This document shows positions 28,517 to 38,496 of a DNA stretch of 64,000 nucleotides, one piece after another. The position numbers and the translations under genes are program-made. This DNA is from Desulfobacterales bacterium. GTDB taxonomy: Bacteria; Desulfobacterota; Desulfobacteria; Desulfobacterales; JAAELO01. The notes beneath the pieces are model-generated. The model was given only the letters and a program-made list of their open reading frames with translations, did not search any database and was not told where the DNA came from. The number at the start of each line of letters is the position of its first letter. The stretch's first letter is position 1. The stretch spans positions 62,001 through 126,000 of the forward strand of contig JAAELO010000399.1 in the NCBI GenBank assembly GCA_024226555.1, read 5' to 3'.

Positions 28517-29650
28517 ATGAACTATATACATAGTAACACAAGAGAGCTGAAAGAAATACAGAAGGTCAATTTTATCATTGATAATTCTGAATCATTTTCA
28601 GGTTTCGAGCAACTTGAAATTATACAGTACCCAAAAATATTTCTGTTTATTGACCGTATTATATACGAAAAATATCGGAATTTTGTTTCTTTATTAAACT
28701 CAATCCATGGAAATATTATAATTACAAAAATTGACTCTGACGAAAGTGAAAAAAATATCAGCAGATATAGTAATTATATTGAAATCCTTTCAAACGGTGC
28801 ATGTAGTAAAAAGGATCTCATATTAGCTGTTGGTGGCGGAGTTATTTTGGATGTTGTTGGATTTCTTTCTTCAACATATATGAGAGGTGTGGATTTTATT
28901 GCAGTTCCAACAACTCTGGTTGGTCAGTCTGATGCATCTACAGCAGGAAAAACTTGTATTAATACAAACGCTTCAAAAAATCTAATCGGTACCTTTTATC
29001 TCCCTAAAGTTGTCTACAACAATACTCATTTTCTAAAAACTTCAACGGATTATTCATTGCGTCAGGGCTTTTCAGAAATATTCAAATATGGATTGCTGTC
29101 ATCCCAGAAACTCATTGATTTACTGGTTGAAGGAGAGGGGTCTCTTTATAATTCTCAAATGAATGAAATACTAAGAATTGTTATGAATGCAAGGTTTGAC
29201 ATCAGAACCAGAAACCCGTTAGCCAGTAATTTAGGGCATACATTCGGGCATGCACTGGAAAAATACTCAGAATATGAAGTCGGTCACGGTGATGCAATTT
29301 CAGCCGGAATAATTATGGCACTGAAGTTTTCACTTGATCAGGGGCTCATATCTGAAAGTATTTTTACAAAAGTTGGTTCATGGATGGATGAAATTGGCTT
29401 AAATACATATATCGAAGCAGATATCAACCCGATAGAATTAGCATCATTAATGTGTAAAGATAAAAAATCCTTTGATGACACAATCGGTCTGGTTCTTGTT
29501 AAGGAAGTAGCTGAACCGCTTACATCAAATGAACAACCGTTTTATTATGCAGATAGAAAACAAATTGAAAACTTCTTAATAAAATACATGAATAATGAGA
29601 ACCATGTAAAAAAAGGATGCTGGAAACAGCTAATGGAAAATGGAAATTAA
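28517..29650 (+). CDS. Divergent 3-dehydroquinate-synthase-like sugar-phosphate cyclase
   Basis: A 377-residue member of the AroB / 2-deoxy-scyllo-inosose synthase / EEVS superfamily. NAD-binding AVGGGVILDVVGFLSSTYMRG and VPTTLVGQSDASTAGKTCIN are present. The three zinc ligands are visible in GFSEIFKYG (Glu), NLGHTFGHALE (His) and VGHGDAISAG (His). Compared with AroB as I know it, the block around the K-x-x-V-V..DE-x-E-x-G-x-R substrate region appears shortened to NARFDIRTRNPLASNLGH, and the catalytic Lys pattern is absent, so dehydroquinate is probably not the product. It overlaps the SDR gene by 11 bp. It may cyclise another ulosonic- or hexose-phosphate substrate. Confidence 0.78.
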   Translation: MNYIHSNTRELKEIQKVNFIIDNSESFSGFEQLEIIQYPKIFLFIDRIIYEKYRNFVSLLNSIHGNIIITKIDSDESEKNISRYSNYIEILSNGACSKKDLILAVGGGVILDVVGFLSSTYMRGVDFIAVPTTLVGQSDASTAGKTCINTNASKNLIGTFYLPKVVYNNTHFLKTSTDYSLRQGFSEIFKYGLLSSQKLIDLLVEGEGSLYNSQMNEILRIVMNARFDIRTRNPLASNLGHTFGHALEKYSEYEVGHGDAISAGIIMALKFSLDQGLISESIFTKVGSWMDEIGLNTYIEADINPIELASLMCKDKKSFDDTIGLVLVKEVAEPLTSNEQPFYYADRKQIENFLIKYMNNENHVKKGCWKQLMENGN

Positions 29651-30401
29651 TTTTAATTCAGAGCATGTGGTTGTCGTAACAGGTGGAACAAGAGGTATCG
29701 GTCTGGCTTTGGTAAAGGATATTCTGGATTCCGGAGCTTCCGTTGCTGTAATTTCAAGAAAATCAACAGGTCTGTTAGATACTGTTTTTTGTGATTGTGA
29801 CTCAAAAAGACTTTTTCTGTATGATTGCGATATAGGCAACTACCATGATGTTGAAAAGACTTTTCATAAAATTGAAAATGATGCCGGTATGATTTCTGGT
29901 TTAATAAATAATGCTGGAGTGAATCCATCACGAAACACAATCATAAATACGAATTTGGAAGACTGGGAACAAACCATATCTGTAAATTTATCAGGAACAT
30001 TCTATTGTTCAAAATTTGCGATTCAATCTATGAAAAAATGTGGAAAGGGTGTAATTATAACAATTTCTTCAATAGCTGGCATTACAGCTATGGAAAAACG
30101 AGCTTCATATTCTGCAAGTAAAGCAGGAGTAATTGGCTTGATGCGATCTATTGCTGCAGATTATTCCTCTAAAAAAATCAGAGCTTATTGTATTTGTCCC
30201 GCGTATATAGAAACAAGTCTTACAAAGCCTTATTTGGAAAGCCTTGATGAACAAGAATACAACATTTTACTTGGAAAACACAGACTTGGTAGTTTGGGTG
30301 AAACGTCAGACATATCAAATCTTGCATTGTTTTTATTAAGTGAATACTCAAAATGGCTGACAGGAGTAGTAATTCCTGTAGATGGAGGTTATTCTGTTTA
30401 A
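29640..30401 (+). CDS. Short-chain dehydrogenase/reductase
   Basis: A 253-residue classical SDR. Cofactor motif VVTGGTRGIGLAL (TGxxxGxG), NNAGVNPSRN, catalytic Ser in ITISSIAGITAM, and YSASKAGVIGLMRS giving Tyr-x-x-x-Lys. The C-terminus GVVIPVDGGYSV is family-typical. An oxidoreductase for a ketone or alcohol; in this cassette it could reduce the ring ketone left by the cyclase. It overlaps the cyclase gene and is followed at once by the aminotransferase gene, so the three are translationally linked. The substrate is unknown. Confidence 0.88.
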   Translation: MEINFNSEHVVVVTGGTRGIGLALVKDILDSGASVAVISRKSTGLLDTVFCDCDSKRLFLYDCDIGNYHDVEKTFHKIENDAGMISGLINNAGVNPSRNTIINTNLEDWEQTISVNLSGTFYCSKFAIQSMKKCGKGVIITISSIAGITAMEKRASYSASKAGVIGLMRSIAADYSSKKIRAYCICPAYIETSLTKPYLESLDEQEYNILLGKHRLGSLGETSDISNLALFLLSEYSKWLTGVVIPVDGGYSV

Positions 30402-30402
30402 T

Positions 30403-31560
30403 ATGAAAAGAAAAAGATTAATGATACCCGGCCCGACAGAAGTAAGCGATGAGGCTCTGGAATGTATGTCACTTCCGATCCAGCCACATTATGGTGACAA
30501 ATGGATGGAAATATATACAGAAACTCAAAAAAAACTTAGAAAAATTTTCAAAACTGAAAATGATATTATTATCTATACAGCAACAGGAAGCGGAGCAATA
30601 GAATCTGCAATATCCTCTGCAATTGATCCCGGTGACAAGGTTCTGATCTGTCACAATGGATACTTCAGTCAACGGTTGATTGATATGGTCCAATTGTGGG
30701 GCGGTGAACCTGTGATACTTGAAGCAAGACTCAACCAGTCATTTGATACGTCAAAAGTTACGGAAACAATCAATCTGTATACAGATTTAAAAATGATAGC
30801 TATGGTTCATGTGGAAACATCTACAGGTGTTGAAAACAACATAAAGCAAATTTGTGACATTGCTAATAAAAACAATATCGTAACTTTGGTTGACTGCGTA
30901 GCAAGCTTAGGAGGCACTGAGTTAAATGTAGACGACTGGCATGTAGATTTTGCCGCTACAGGTAGCCAGAAATGTTTTGAATCACCTGCCGGTTTAAGTT
31001 TTCTTAGTGTGAGTGAAAAAGCCTGGGATGCTGTAAGCCAAAAAAAATCAAAGATCGGGGGATGGTATTTAAACCTTTCCAATATTAGAAAATATCAGAA
31101 GAAATGGTCCCACTGGCACTCACATGGTCCAAATACAGCACCTGTTTCTCTATATCTTGCTCTGAATGTATCTCTGGACAGAATTCTCAAAGAAGGGTTG
31201 GGTGAAAGAATTATGAGGCATGAAAAAATGACCGGAGCCGTTAGAAAAACACTTGAAACCCTTGGATTGAAATTATTTGCAGATGATAAAATTGCAAGTA
31301 AGACACTAACTTCCTTTTTACTTCCTGAAAAAATAAATGCTTTGGATTTTATCGGTCTTATGAGGGAAAAATACGATATTTTTGTATCCGGTGATGTTGG
31401 ATATGTTGATAACCAGCTAATTAGGTTGGGTCATATGGGCATAACAGCTTCTGCAAGTTTTTTAACACCAACTTTCGAAGCTCTTGAAGCATCACTCAAC
31501 AGTTTGAATTTTGAATTTTCTGAAAGAAATGCAAAAAAAATATTTACTGAAAACATTTAA
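30403..31560 (+). CDS. Class V (alanine-glyoxylate/serine-type) aminotransferase
   Basis: About 385 residues. Begins KRLMIPGPTEVSDEAL, the class V aminotransferase opening, followed by ATGSGAIESAISSAI. The PLP lysine is in ATGSQKCFESPAGLSFLS, with the Asp-bearing VDCVASLGGTE upstream. Related to alanine-glyoxylate, serine-pyruvate and 2-aminoethylphosphonate transaminases. I use ATG 30403 (MKRKRL) rather than the track's in-frame upstream codon because it follows the SDR stop directly. In the cassette it probably transfers an amino group to a 2-oxo acid or ketone intermediate; it is not the usual sugar aminotransferase class. Confidence 0.87.
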   Translation: MKRKRLMIPGPTEVSDEALECMSLPIQPHYGDKWMEIYTETQKKLRKIFKTENDIIIYTATGSGAIESAISSAIDPGDKVLICHNGYFSQRLIDMVQLWGGEPVILEARLNQSFDTSKVTETINLYTDLKMIAMVHVETSTGVENNIKQICDIANKNNIVTLVDCVASLGGTELNVDDWHVDFAATGSQKCFESPAGLSFLSVSEKAWDAVSQKKSKIGGWYLNLSNIRKYQKKWSHWHSHGPNTAPVSLYLALNVSLDRILKEGLGERIMRHEKMTGAVRKTLETLGLKLFADDKIASKTLTSFLLPEKINALDFIGLMREKYDIFVSGDVGYVDNQLIRLGHMGITASASFLTPTFEALEASLNSLNFEFSERNAKKIFTENI

Positions 31561-31579
31561 ATCAAATATGAGGAAATGA

Positions 31580-32620
31580 ATGTTAAGAATAGCGGTTAAT
31601 GGATTTGGAAGAATTGGTCGAATTGTTTCACGAATCAATGCTGAGAATAGCAGGTTCAAGCTTATTGCAATAAACGACACCATACCTTCAGTGGATAACA
31701 TGGCCTACCTTTTTAAGTACGACTCCACTTACGGCAAATTCCCCGGAACAGTAACGGTTGATAATGATAAAATGATCATTAACGGGGATGAAGTATCTGT
31801 AACTCATAAGGCAAGTTTGAATGATATACCGTGGGATAGTTATGATGTGGATGTATTAATTGACTCAAGTGGCATCGAACAAAATGTAACTGATGCCAAA
31901 AAGCTGCTTGATGATGGCGTCATAAAAAAATTCATATATACAATGTCATCTGAAAATGTGGATTGTGAAGTGATTGTGGGTGTTAATGATAATATGATTG
32001 AAAGCGGGCAGCGAACATTTTCTGCAAGCATTTGCGATGCAAACGCCCTTGCCCATATTCTTCAGATGATTGATAATGAATATAAAATTCATTCCGGATC
32101 AGTGACCACCCTTCATCCATGGTTGACTTATCAGAATTTGCTTGATGGAGCTGCAAAAGGGATTGCACCAGATCCGAATAAATATACTCCTCCGCATATT
32201 AAAGAAAATTATGGAATGGGAAGAGCTAGTATTGGCGCCATGATACCAAAAAAAACCACAGCTGTTACTTGTACAGAAAAAATATTGACATCCATAAAGG
32301 GAAAATTGCTTTCTCATTCCTATCGTATTCCTACATCAACAGTTTCGATTTCGGATCTTGTTTTAAAAACAGAAAAAAAAGTCACTTCTGAAATTTTAAT
32401 ACCAACAATAGAAGAATGGGCAAAGGAAAATCCATTTGTAAAGCTCAATTATGAACCACTCATTTCATTGGACTACCAGGGTGAAGAGGCCAGTGCCGTT
32501 ATTGATATGCAGTGGCTACAGGTGGAAAATGACCTGATTAAAATAGTTCTCTGGTATGATAACGAGTGGGGTTACAGTTCAAGGGTGCTGGATTTGGTTG
32601 AAAAAGTGATTGAAGTATAA
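31580..32620 (+). CDS. GAPDH-like phosphorylating aldehyde dehydrogenase with divergent active site
   Basis: A 346-residue homologue of glyceraldehyde-3-phosphate / erythrose-4-phosphate dehydrogenase. The NAD motif is VNGFGRIGRI with NDT. The catalytic region reads SASICDANALAH, where GAPDH has SASCTTNCLAP: the Cys and the Asn are kept, but the two Thr that contact phosphate are Asp and Ala. The catalytic His is in TTLHPWLTYQ, and WYDNEWGYSSRV is intact. GAGG 7 nt upstream. A different substrate from glyceraldehyde-3-P is likely. Fourth gene of the cassette; together with the next gene and the aminotransferase it echoes the Epd-PdxB-SerC order of reactions. Confidence 0.8.
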   Translation: MLRIAVNGFGRIGRIVSRINAENSRFKLIAINDTIPSVDNMAYLFKYDSTYGKFPGTVTVDNDKMIINGDEVSVTHKASLNDIPWDSYDVDVLIDSSGIEQNVTDAKKLLDDGVIKKFIYTMSSENVDCEVIVGVNDNMIESGQRTFSASICDANALAHILQMIDNEYKIHSGSVTTLHPWLTYQNLLDGAAKGIAPDPNKYTPPHIKENYGMGRASIGAMIPKKTTAVTCTEKILTSIKGKLLSHSYRIPTSTVSISDLVLKTEKKVTSEILIPTIEEWAKENPFVKLNYEPLISLDYQGEEASAVIDMQWLQVENDLIKIVLWYDNEWGYSSRVLDLVEKVIEV

Positions 32621-32666
32621 AACTGCGTTAAAAACTTGTATCAATTTAAAGGTTCAAAAGCATATT

Positions 32667-33683
32667 ATGGAAAAAGCAAAAATGAATATTCTTATTCCAG
32701 ACAGACTGAAAAAAGATGAAATTGAATTTGAACAGAAGATATTAGGAGACCGGTACTGCATTAAAGCTCCTTGTGCAAAAACGGCATTGGAAATTGATGA
32801 TTTGATTTGGAAGGAAACTGATGCAATTCTCGCATGGCATGAGCTGCAATATACCAGAGAAATTATAAATAAGTTGGATAGATGTAAAATTATTGTTCGT
32901 GTAGGGGTAGGCTTTGACAATGTTGATCTTGCAGCTGCAGGTGAAAAAGGAATTCTTGTTTGCAATGTTCCTGATTATGGAACAAATGATGTTGCGGACC
33001 ATGCAATTGCAATGCTTTTATCTTTTCAAAGAGGTATCCTTTCATATAATCAGGGAGTCAAAAAAAAACACACATGGGGCTGGACTGATGCAGGTCCGTT
33101 AAAAAGAGTTTATGGTTCTGTCCTCGGAATTATTGGAATGGGCAGAATAGGAACTGCCACGGCAATGCGTGCAAAAGCTTTCGGAATGCAGGTTCACTAT
33201 TATGATCCCTATATTCCTGATGGTATGGATAAAGCTCTGGATGTAAAAAAAGTGGATGATTTAAGTGAACTAATTAAATGCTCAGATGTAATTAGTCTGC
33301 ACACTCCCTTAACTGATGAGACATCCGGTATGGTTAATGCTTCATTCCTTAAATCCATGAAAAAGGATAGCATATTAATAAATACTGCAAGAGGTGAAGT
33401 TATTGACTTTGATGCACTATATGATGCATTAAAAAATTCAGAGATCAGGGCAGCAGGATTGGATGTATTACCAATTGAGCCTCCTGACCCGAAGCATCCT
33501 TTAATTAAAGAATGGAGAGATAGTGAAAGCTGGCTGGAAGGTAGACTCCTTATTACTCCCCATTCAGCATTCTTCAACAGGGAGGCCTATGAAGAACTTC
33601 GCTGTAAGTCTGCAATAGTTGCTAAAAATTATTTTGAAGGAAAAACTCCAAAGAATATTGTTAATAAAAATTATTTGAAATAA
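32667..33683 (+). CDS. D-2-hydroxyacid dehydrogenase, CtBP-like
   Basis: About 338 residues of the NAD-dependent D-2-hydroxyacid dehydrogenase family. GIIGMGRIGTATAMRAKAFGM is the Rossmann motif, and the catalytic triad is in NTARGEV (Arg), AAGLDVLPIEPP (Glu) and ITPHSAFF (His). VRVGVGFDNVDLAAAGEKGI..NVPDYGTNDVADHAIAM is typical of the C-terminal-binding-protein-like subgroup. The track's TTG start lies inside the GAPDH-like gene; ATG 32667 or 32682 is more likely. It oxidises or reduces a 2-hydroxy/2-oxo acid, and may link the GAPDH-like and aminotransferase steps. Confidence 0.85.
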   Translation: MEKAKMNILIPDRLKKDEIEFEQKILGDRYCIKAPCAKTALEIDDLIWKETDAILAWHELQYTREIINKLDRCKIIVRVGVGFDNVDLAAAGEKGILVCNVPDYGTNDVADHAIAMLLSFQRGILSYNQGVKKKHTWGWTDAGPLKRVYGSVLGIIGMGRIGTATAMRAKAFGMQVHYYDPYIPDGMDKALDVKKVDDLSELIKCSDVISLHTPLTDETSGMVNASFLKSMKKDSILINTARGEVIDFDALYDALKNSEIRAAGLDVLPIEPPDPKHPLIKEWRDSESWLEGRLLITPHSAFFNREAYEELRCKSAIVAKNYFEGKTPKNIVNKNYLK

Positions 33684-33721
33684 CTCTAAGGAATAATTTA
33701 TTATCAAGGCGTATCAGCGAT

Positions 33722-35266
33722 ATGAAATCAGATTTTAAAGTTATATATTCAGGATTTGACGAAGATTTTCACTTTGGTGTTATTGACAAGTTATATACTG
33801 ATCACCATTGGAAACCAGTTTATTTAGTCGGAAATCCAAAAAATGAAAAAAAGATAAGGGAAAAATACTCCGATGCAACTTTCCATTGTGATTTTGATGC
33901 ATGCAGAGGTATCATTCCCAAAGATTTGAAAGGTATAACTCTTGAACCTTTAGATAGTCAGATTTTGGAAAAACTATCCTTTGATAGGTTTATAGCTATC
34001 AAAATGATGGATAGAATGGATCCTGGAGGATCTTTCAACTTTGATGAAAGGTTGGAACTTTTTAACAATCTTGCCAGTTACTGGCTGACAGTATTAAGGG
34101 AATATAATCCTAACTTTGTTGTATTTCATTTAACTCCTCACCTTATATATGACTATATACTTTATTCAGTTCTGAAAATTGAAAATATTCGATCGATTAT
34201 TTTGAATTATACTTCTGTAAATGATCTTATATATGCATGTAACAGGTTTGAGGAATCGACACCGATTAAGAGAACCTATGATGAACTTATGCGTAATAAC
34301 AATATAAAAGCAGATCTTTCAAAATCCATTTTAGATTACTTGAAAAGGATTAGGGGCATTTACAGCGAAGCAACCCCTTTTTACGTGAAATCCAATATTT
34401 CTAAAGAGAATAAGACAAACCGGAAGAAGAGCCTGAAATGGATAATTTCTTCATTAAAAGCAACCTTGTTGTCGGTCAGAGATTACAATAAGCCATTTCG
34501 GCAAAATTATCTGAAAAGAATAAATAAACCGATCAGTGACTCTGCCTGGACAGTCATTGAATATAAAAAATATAAAAAGAATGCCAATAAATATAAACTG
34601 AAACTCCGGAACTATTATGACAATAAATCAGTTCAACCGGATCTGGATAAAAATTTTATCTATGCACCTTTACAATATCAGCCTGAAAAAACGACTTCAC
34701 CTGAAGCAGGAATTTTTGTTGATCAGTTTCTTATGATTGACATATTGTCAAAATCAATTCCTGATAATTATTCAATCTATGTAAAAGAACACCCCAGTCA
34801 GTTTTTTGAAACCTGGCATGGGGAACGCTCGTCTAAAAATCAGGCGTTTTATGACAAACTGATTGCTTTACCTAACGTAAAACTTGTGTGTTTAAATACA
34901 CCTTCATTTGAGTTGATCGACAACTCTGTTGCCTGTTGCACTACAACAGGTACAAGTGGATGGGAATCAATTCTCAGGGGAAAGCCGGTATTACTTTTTG
35001 GTCATCCCTGGTATGCGGGATGTGAAGGAATATTCAATATTTCAACAATTGATAATTGCAGGGAAGCGATTATCAATATTACTTCTGGTTATAAAGTTGA
35101 TGATGAAAATCTTAAACTTTTTTTCATAGCCATGAAAAAAACTTGTGCCAAAGGATTTATTTACGGACGAATGAAAGAAATAACTGATATTCCCATCGAA
35201 GAGAATATCAATGGAGTAGTTAAAATAATACTTAATTCAGGAGTAAATTCGCAATATAATGTATGA
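33722..35266 (+). CDS. Capsule-polysaccharide-type glycosyltransferase (tentative)
   Basis: A 514-residue protein. The C-terminal half carries IYVKEHPSQFF, then VACCTTTGTSGWESILRGKPVLLFGHPWYAG, the pattern of Capsule_synth / KpsC-KpsS-like GT-B glycosyltransferases and related capsule enzymes. The N-terminal half (DFKVIYSGFDEDFHFG) is unlike a well-known domain. No membrane segment. It probably acts in the cytoplasm, adding a sugar or building block. It follows the cassette of five metabolic enzymes and may transfer its product; that is inference. Confidence 0.65.
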   Translation: MKSDFKVIYSGFDEDFHFGVIDKLYTDHHWKPVYLVGNPKNEKKIREKYSDATFHCDFDACRGIIPKDLKGITLEPLDSQILEKLSFDRFIAIKMMDRMDPGGSFNFDERLELFNNLASYWLTVLREYNPNFVVFHLTPHLIYDYILYSVLKIENIRSIILNYTSVNDLIYACNRFEESTPIKRTYDELMRNNNIKADLSKSILDYLKRIRGIYSEATPFYVKSNISKENKTNRKKSLKWIISSLKATLLSVRDYNKPFRQNYLKRINKPISDSAWTVIEYKKYKKNANKYKLKLRNYYDNKSVQPDLDKNFIYAPLQYQPEKTTSPEAGIFVDQFLMIDILSKSIPDNYSIYVKEHPSQFFETWHGERSSKNQAFYDKLIALPNVKLVCLNTPSFELIDNSVACCTTTGTSGWESILRGKPVLLFGHPWYAGCEGIFNISTIDNCREAIINITSGYKVDDENLKLFFIAMKKTCAKGFIYGRMKEITDIPIEENINGVVKIILNSGVNSQYNV

Positions 35267-35612
35267 TTTCAGCATTACAATTGACAGTAAACTTAATTTT
35301 ACTGCAGATAATCAAAACAAAATCAGTGATGATTTTTTCCTATTTGGTAACCTTTACGGTGCCTGTTACAAAGATAAGATATTGATCAAAAAGGAAACAA
35401 TAGAGTTATTCAAGGAGAACACTGACGATATCGATAAAATAAATCAGCAAACTGCTGAAATTAGCGATAATTAAGATATGAGGACATATTTCAAGCACTT
35501 TGAAGAGGTGCTGGATCAAAAGACAGTTCTAAGAAAAGAGGAATTGTATGAGGTTGAGCGATATAAACCTGAACCTATATGTGAACGAAATCCTCAGAAA
35601 GCAGAAGAATAA
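35259..35612 (+). pseudogene. Internally deleted remnant of an asparagine-synthase-like gene
   Basis: The first 71 codons (35259-35474) resemble the N-terminus of the intact AsnB-like protein at 46384: FFLFGNLYGACYKD versus LFVIGNLYGAYYKN, and ETIELFKENTDDIDKIN versus ETISLFHDNIQQINKI. After one in-frame TAA the same frame continues as MRTYFKHFEEVLD...ELYEVERY (35478-35612), which resembles the intact protein's C-terminal ITEYFKDIENKLN...EYNEIERF. Both ends of the gene are kept and about 550 middle codons are missing, so this is a deletion remnant rather than two small genes. It overlaps the upstream gene's end by 8 bp. Confidence 0.75.
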
Positions 35613-35617
35613 AGGGT

Positions 35618-36771
35618 ATGGAAAATAAAAAGTTTGACATCATTATTGTTTATGCTTTCAACCGGCTGCATAACTACTATTTGCCGATCATTAAAACCCT
35701 TTCATCTAAATTCAGTATCGGGTTACTTTTGAGTGATGAAAAAAATTTTTGCGATAAGGATGGAAGAAATTCATTTAAAAAAAACAGGGAAACCGAAAAA
35801 AAATTCAGAAAACTGTGTGATGAATTCGGAAGTAAACGGGTCTATGTTAATGAAAAATGTCATTGCAAAATCTTACTAATGCATCATTATTCTTATTCAG
35901 ATGATTATATTAAAAAAATTGAAAAAAATATCAAATCTGATAAAATAGTAGGTTTGTTTTATTTACTGGGAACGATAACTGGTATTGATCAACTAAAAAA
36001 ATGGAAAGTGAAAAAATACATTGCTCCTGCAAAATATATTCTGGATATAAGAAAAGAAACCGAAGCAGATTTCAAGAAAGCCATTGATGATATTCATATT
36101 TCTGAATCAGGATTTCCTTATAAAAAATATCCGGTTTTTGATAAGGAAAATTTTGATATTGATTATATAATCGCTTTTCCCTCACCAATACATTTCCGGG
36201 CAGGAAATGAAGATAAACTGTATCGATTTTTAAAAGCTGTTAATAGTGTCGTCAATCAGACCGATAAACATGATAAAATATATATAAAATACCATTCTGT
36301 TCTTGATAAACATCGTTATTTTGAAAGAACAATAAGTAAAAATCAGAATTTGTTAAGACTTATCGCTTTTCTTTGTAAAATTTGTTTATCTGTTACTCCT
36401 ATTAAAAATATTTATAATAAAATAATATATAAAATAGGAGCTTCAGCTTATTACAATATATTGACAAGGAATTACCAAAGCCTTGAAACATTAACTGAAT
36501 ACCACAACCTGGGTATTGAGTTGTTTTTACCTCATGTCAGAAAAGGACTGATTACAGGAAACAGCGGGTCAGTATTACATGCTTTGGTAAACAAACTGCC
36601 AATATATAATTGTGACTCTCAAAAAGATAGTCCAGCGTTTCATCCAGCGAATGAACCTTATAGGATTCCATATTGTAATGGAAAACTCAAATTTGATGAA
36701 AAAGAATTTTTGAGAATTCCTGAGGAATGCTGTGAAGCTGACTTGATTGAAATAATAAAGGAAGAAATATA

Positions 36772-36772
<1 letters not shown>
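35618..36772 (+). CDS. Putative glycosyltransferase-like protein of unknown specificity
   Basis: A 384-residue lysine-rich protein. No clear catalytic family is recognised. KYIAPAKYILDIRKE and the later block GLITGNSGSVLHALVNKLPIYNCD resemble the donor-binding end of GT-B fold polymerising enzymes (as in the capsule-type gene upstream). YIIAFPSPIHFRAGNEDKLYRFLKAVN precedes it. No signal peptide. The gene is AT-richer than the preceding cassette. It is translationally coupled to the pseB pseudogene (TAATG). Confidence 0.45.
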
Positions 36773-37737
<965 letters not shown>

Positions 37738-37764
37738 TTTTAAACAATTAAGATATTTAATATT

Positions 37765-38496
37765 ATGAATATTGCAATAATTCCAGCAAGGGGTGGTAGT
37801 AAAAGAATCCCTCGAAAAAATATCCGAGATTTTTGTGGTAAACCTATTATAGCTTACTCAATTGAATCTGCAATAAAATCTGAATTATTCGACAGGGTGA
37901 TTGTTTCAACTGATGACGAAGAAATATCAGATGTTGCCAGACAGTATGGTGCTGATGTCCCTTTTCTAAGACCTGACAGATACTCTGATGACTTTGCAAC
38001 AACGGCGGATGTTATGGCTCATGCAGTGAGTTGGTTACAGGAAAAGCAATACGAATTAAATGGTGTTTGTTGCATCTATGCAACTGTACCATTTCTAAAA
38101 CCAGAAGAAATTGCATATGCATTAACATTATTTAAAAATAATAAATGGAATTTTGTATTTTCAGCCACGGATTTTTCTTATCCTATCCAACGTTCTTTTA
38201 AAAAGATAGACACCGGATCTGTTGACATGCTTTTCCCGGAACACTTCAATACACGTTCTCAGGATCTTGATAAAACCTATCATGATATCGGGTATTTTTA
38301 TTGGGGGACACCTGAAGCATGGAAAGAAAAAAAAAGAGTCTTTTCCAGTCAATCAACATTTGTCCACATCCCTCCCTACAGGGCAGTGGATATTGATAAT
38401 GAAGAGGACTGGATTAGAGCTGAACTGCTTTTCAAAGTTTTAAATAGTATAGGAAATAAAAATGAAAAAAGTACTGGTTGTTGCAGCTCACCCTGA
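37765..38496 (+). CDS. pseF: Pseudaminic acid cytidylyltransferase
   Basis: A 243-residue CMP-nonulosonate synthetase-family enzyme. The nucleotide-binding N-terminus is IIPARGGSKRIPRKNIRDFCGKPIIAYSI, followed by VIVSTDDEEISDVARQYGADVPFLRP. The middle has YATVPFLKPEEI, and the end has VDIDNEEDWIRAELLF. It activates pseudaminic acid with CTP. The last 35 bp overlap the next gene. Its neighbours pseH-like, pseG and pseI support the Pse assignment over neuraminate. Confidence 0.9.
   Translation: MNIAIIPARGGSKRIPRKNIRDFCGKPIIAYSIESAIKSELFDRVIVSTDDEEISDVARQYGADVPFLRPDRYSDDFATTADVMAHAVSWLQEKQYELNGVCCIYATVPFLKPEEIAYALTLFKNNKWNFVFSATDFSYPIQRSFKKIDTGSVDMLFPEHFNTRSQDLDKTYHDIGYFYWGTPEAWKEKKRVFSSQSTFVHIPPYRAVDIDNEEDWIRAELLFKVLNSIGNKNEKSTGCCSSP

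Noticed and set aside
33209-33577. 122-codon ORF opposite the CtBP-like dehydrogenase
   Set aside because: Shadow of a gene with intact catalytic residues; no ribosome site or domain.
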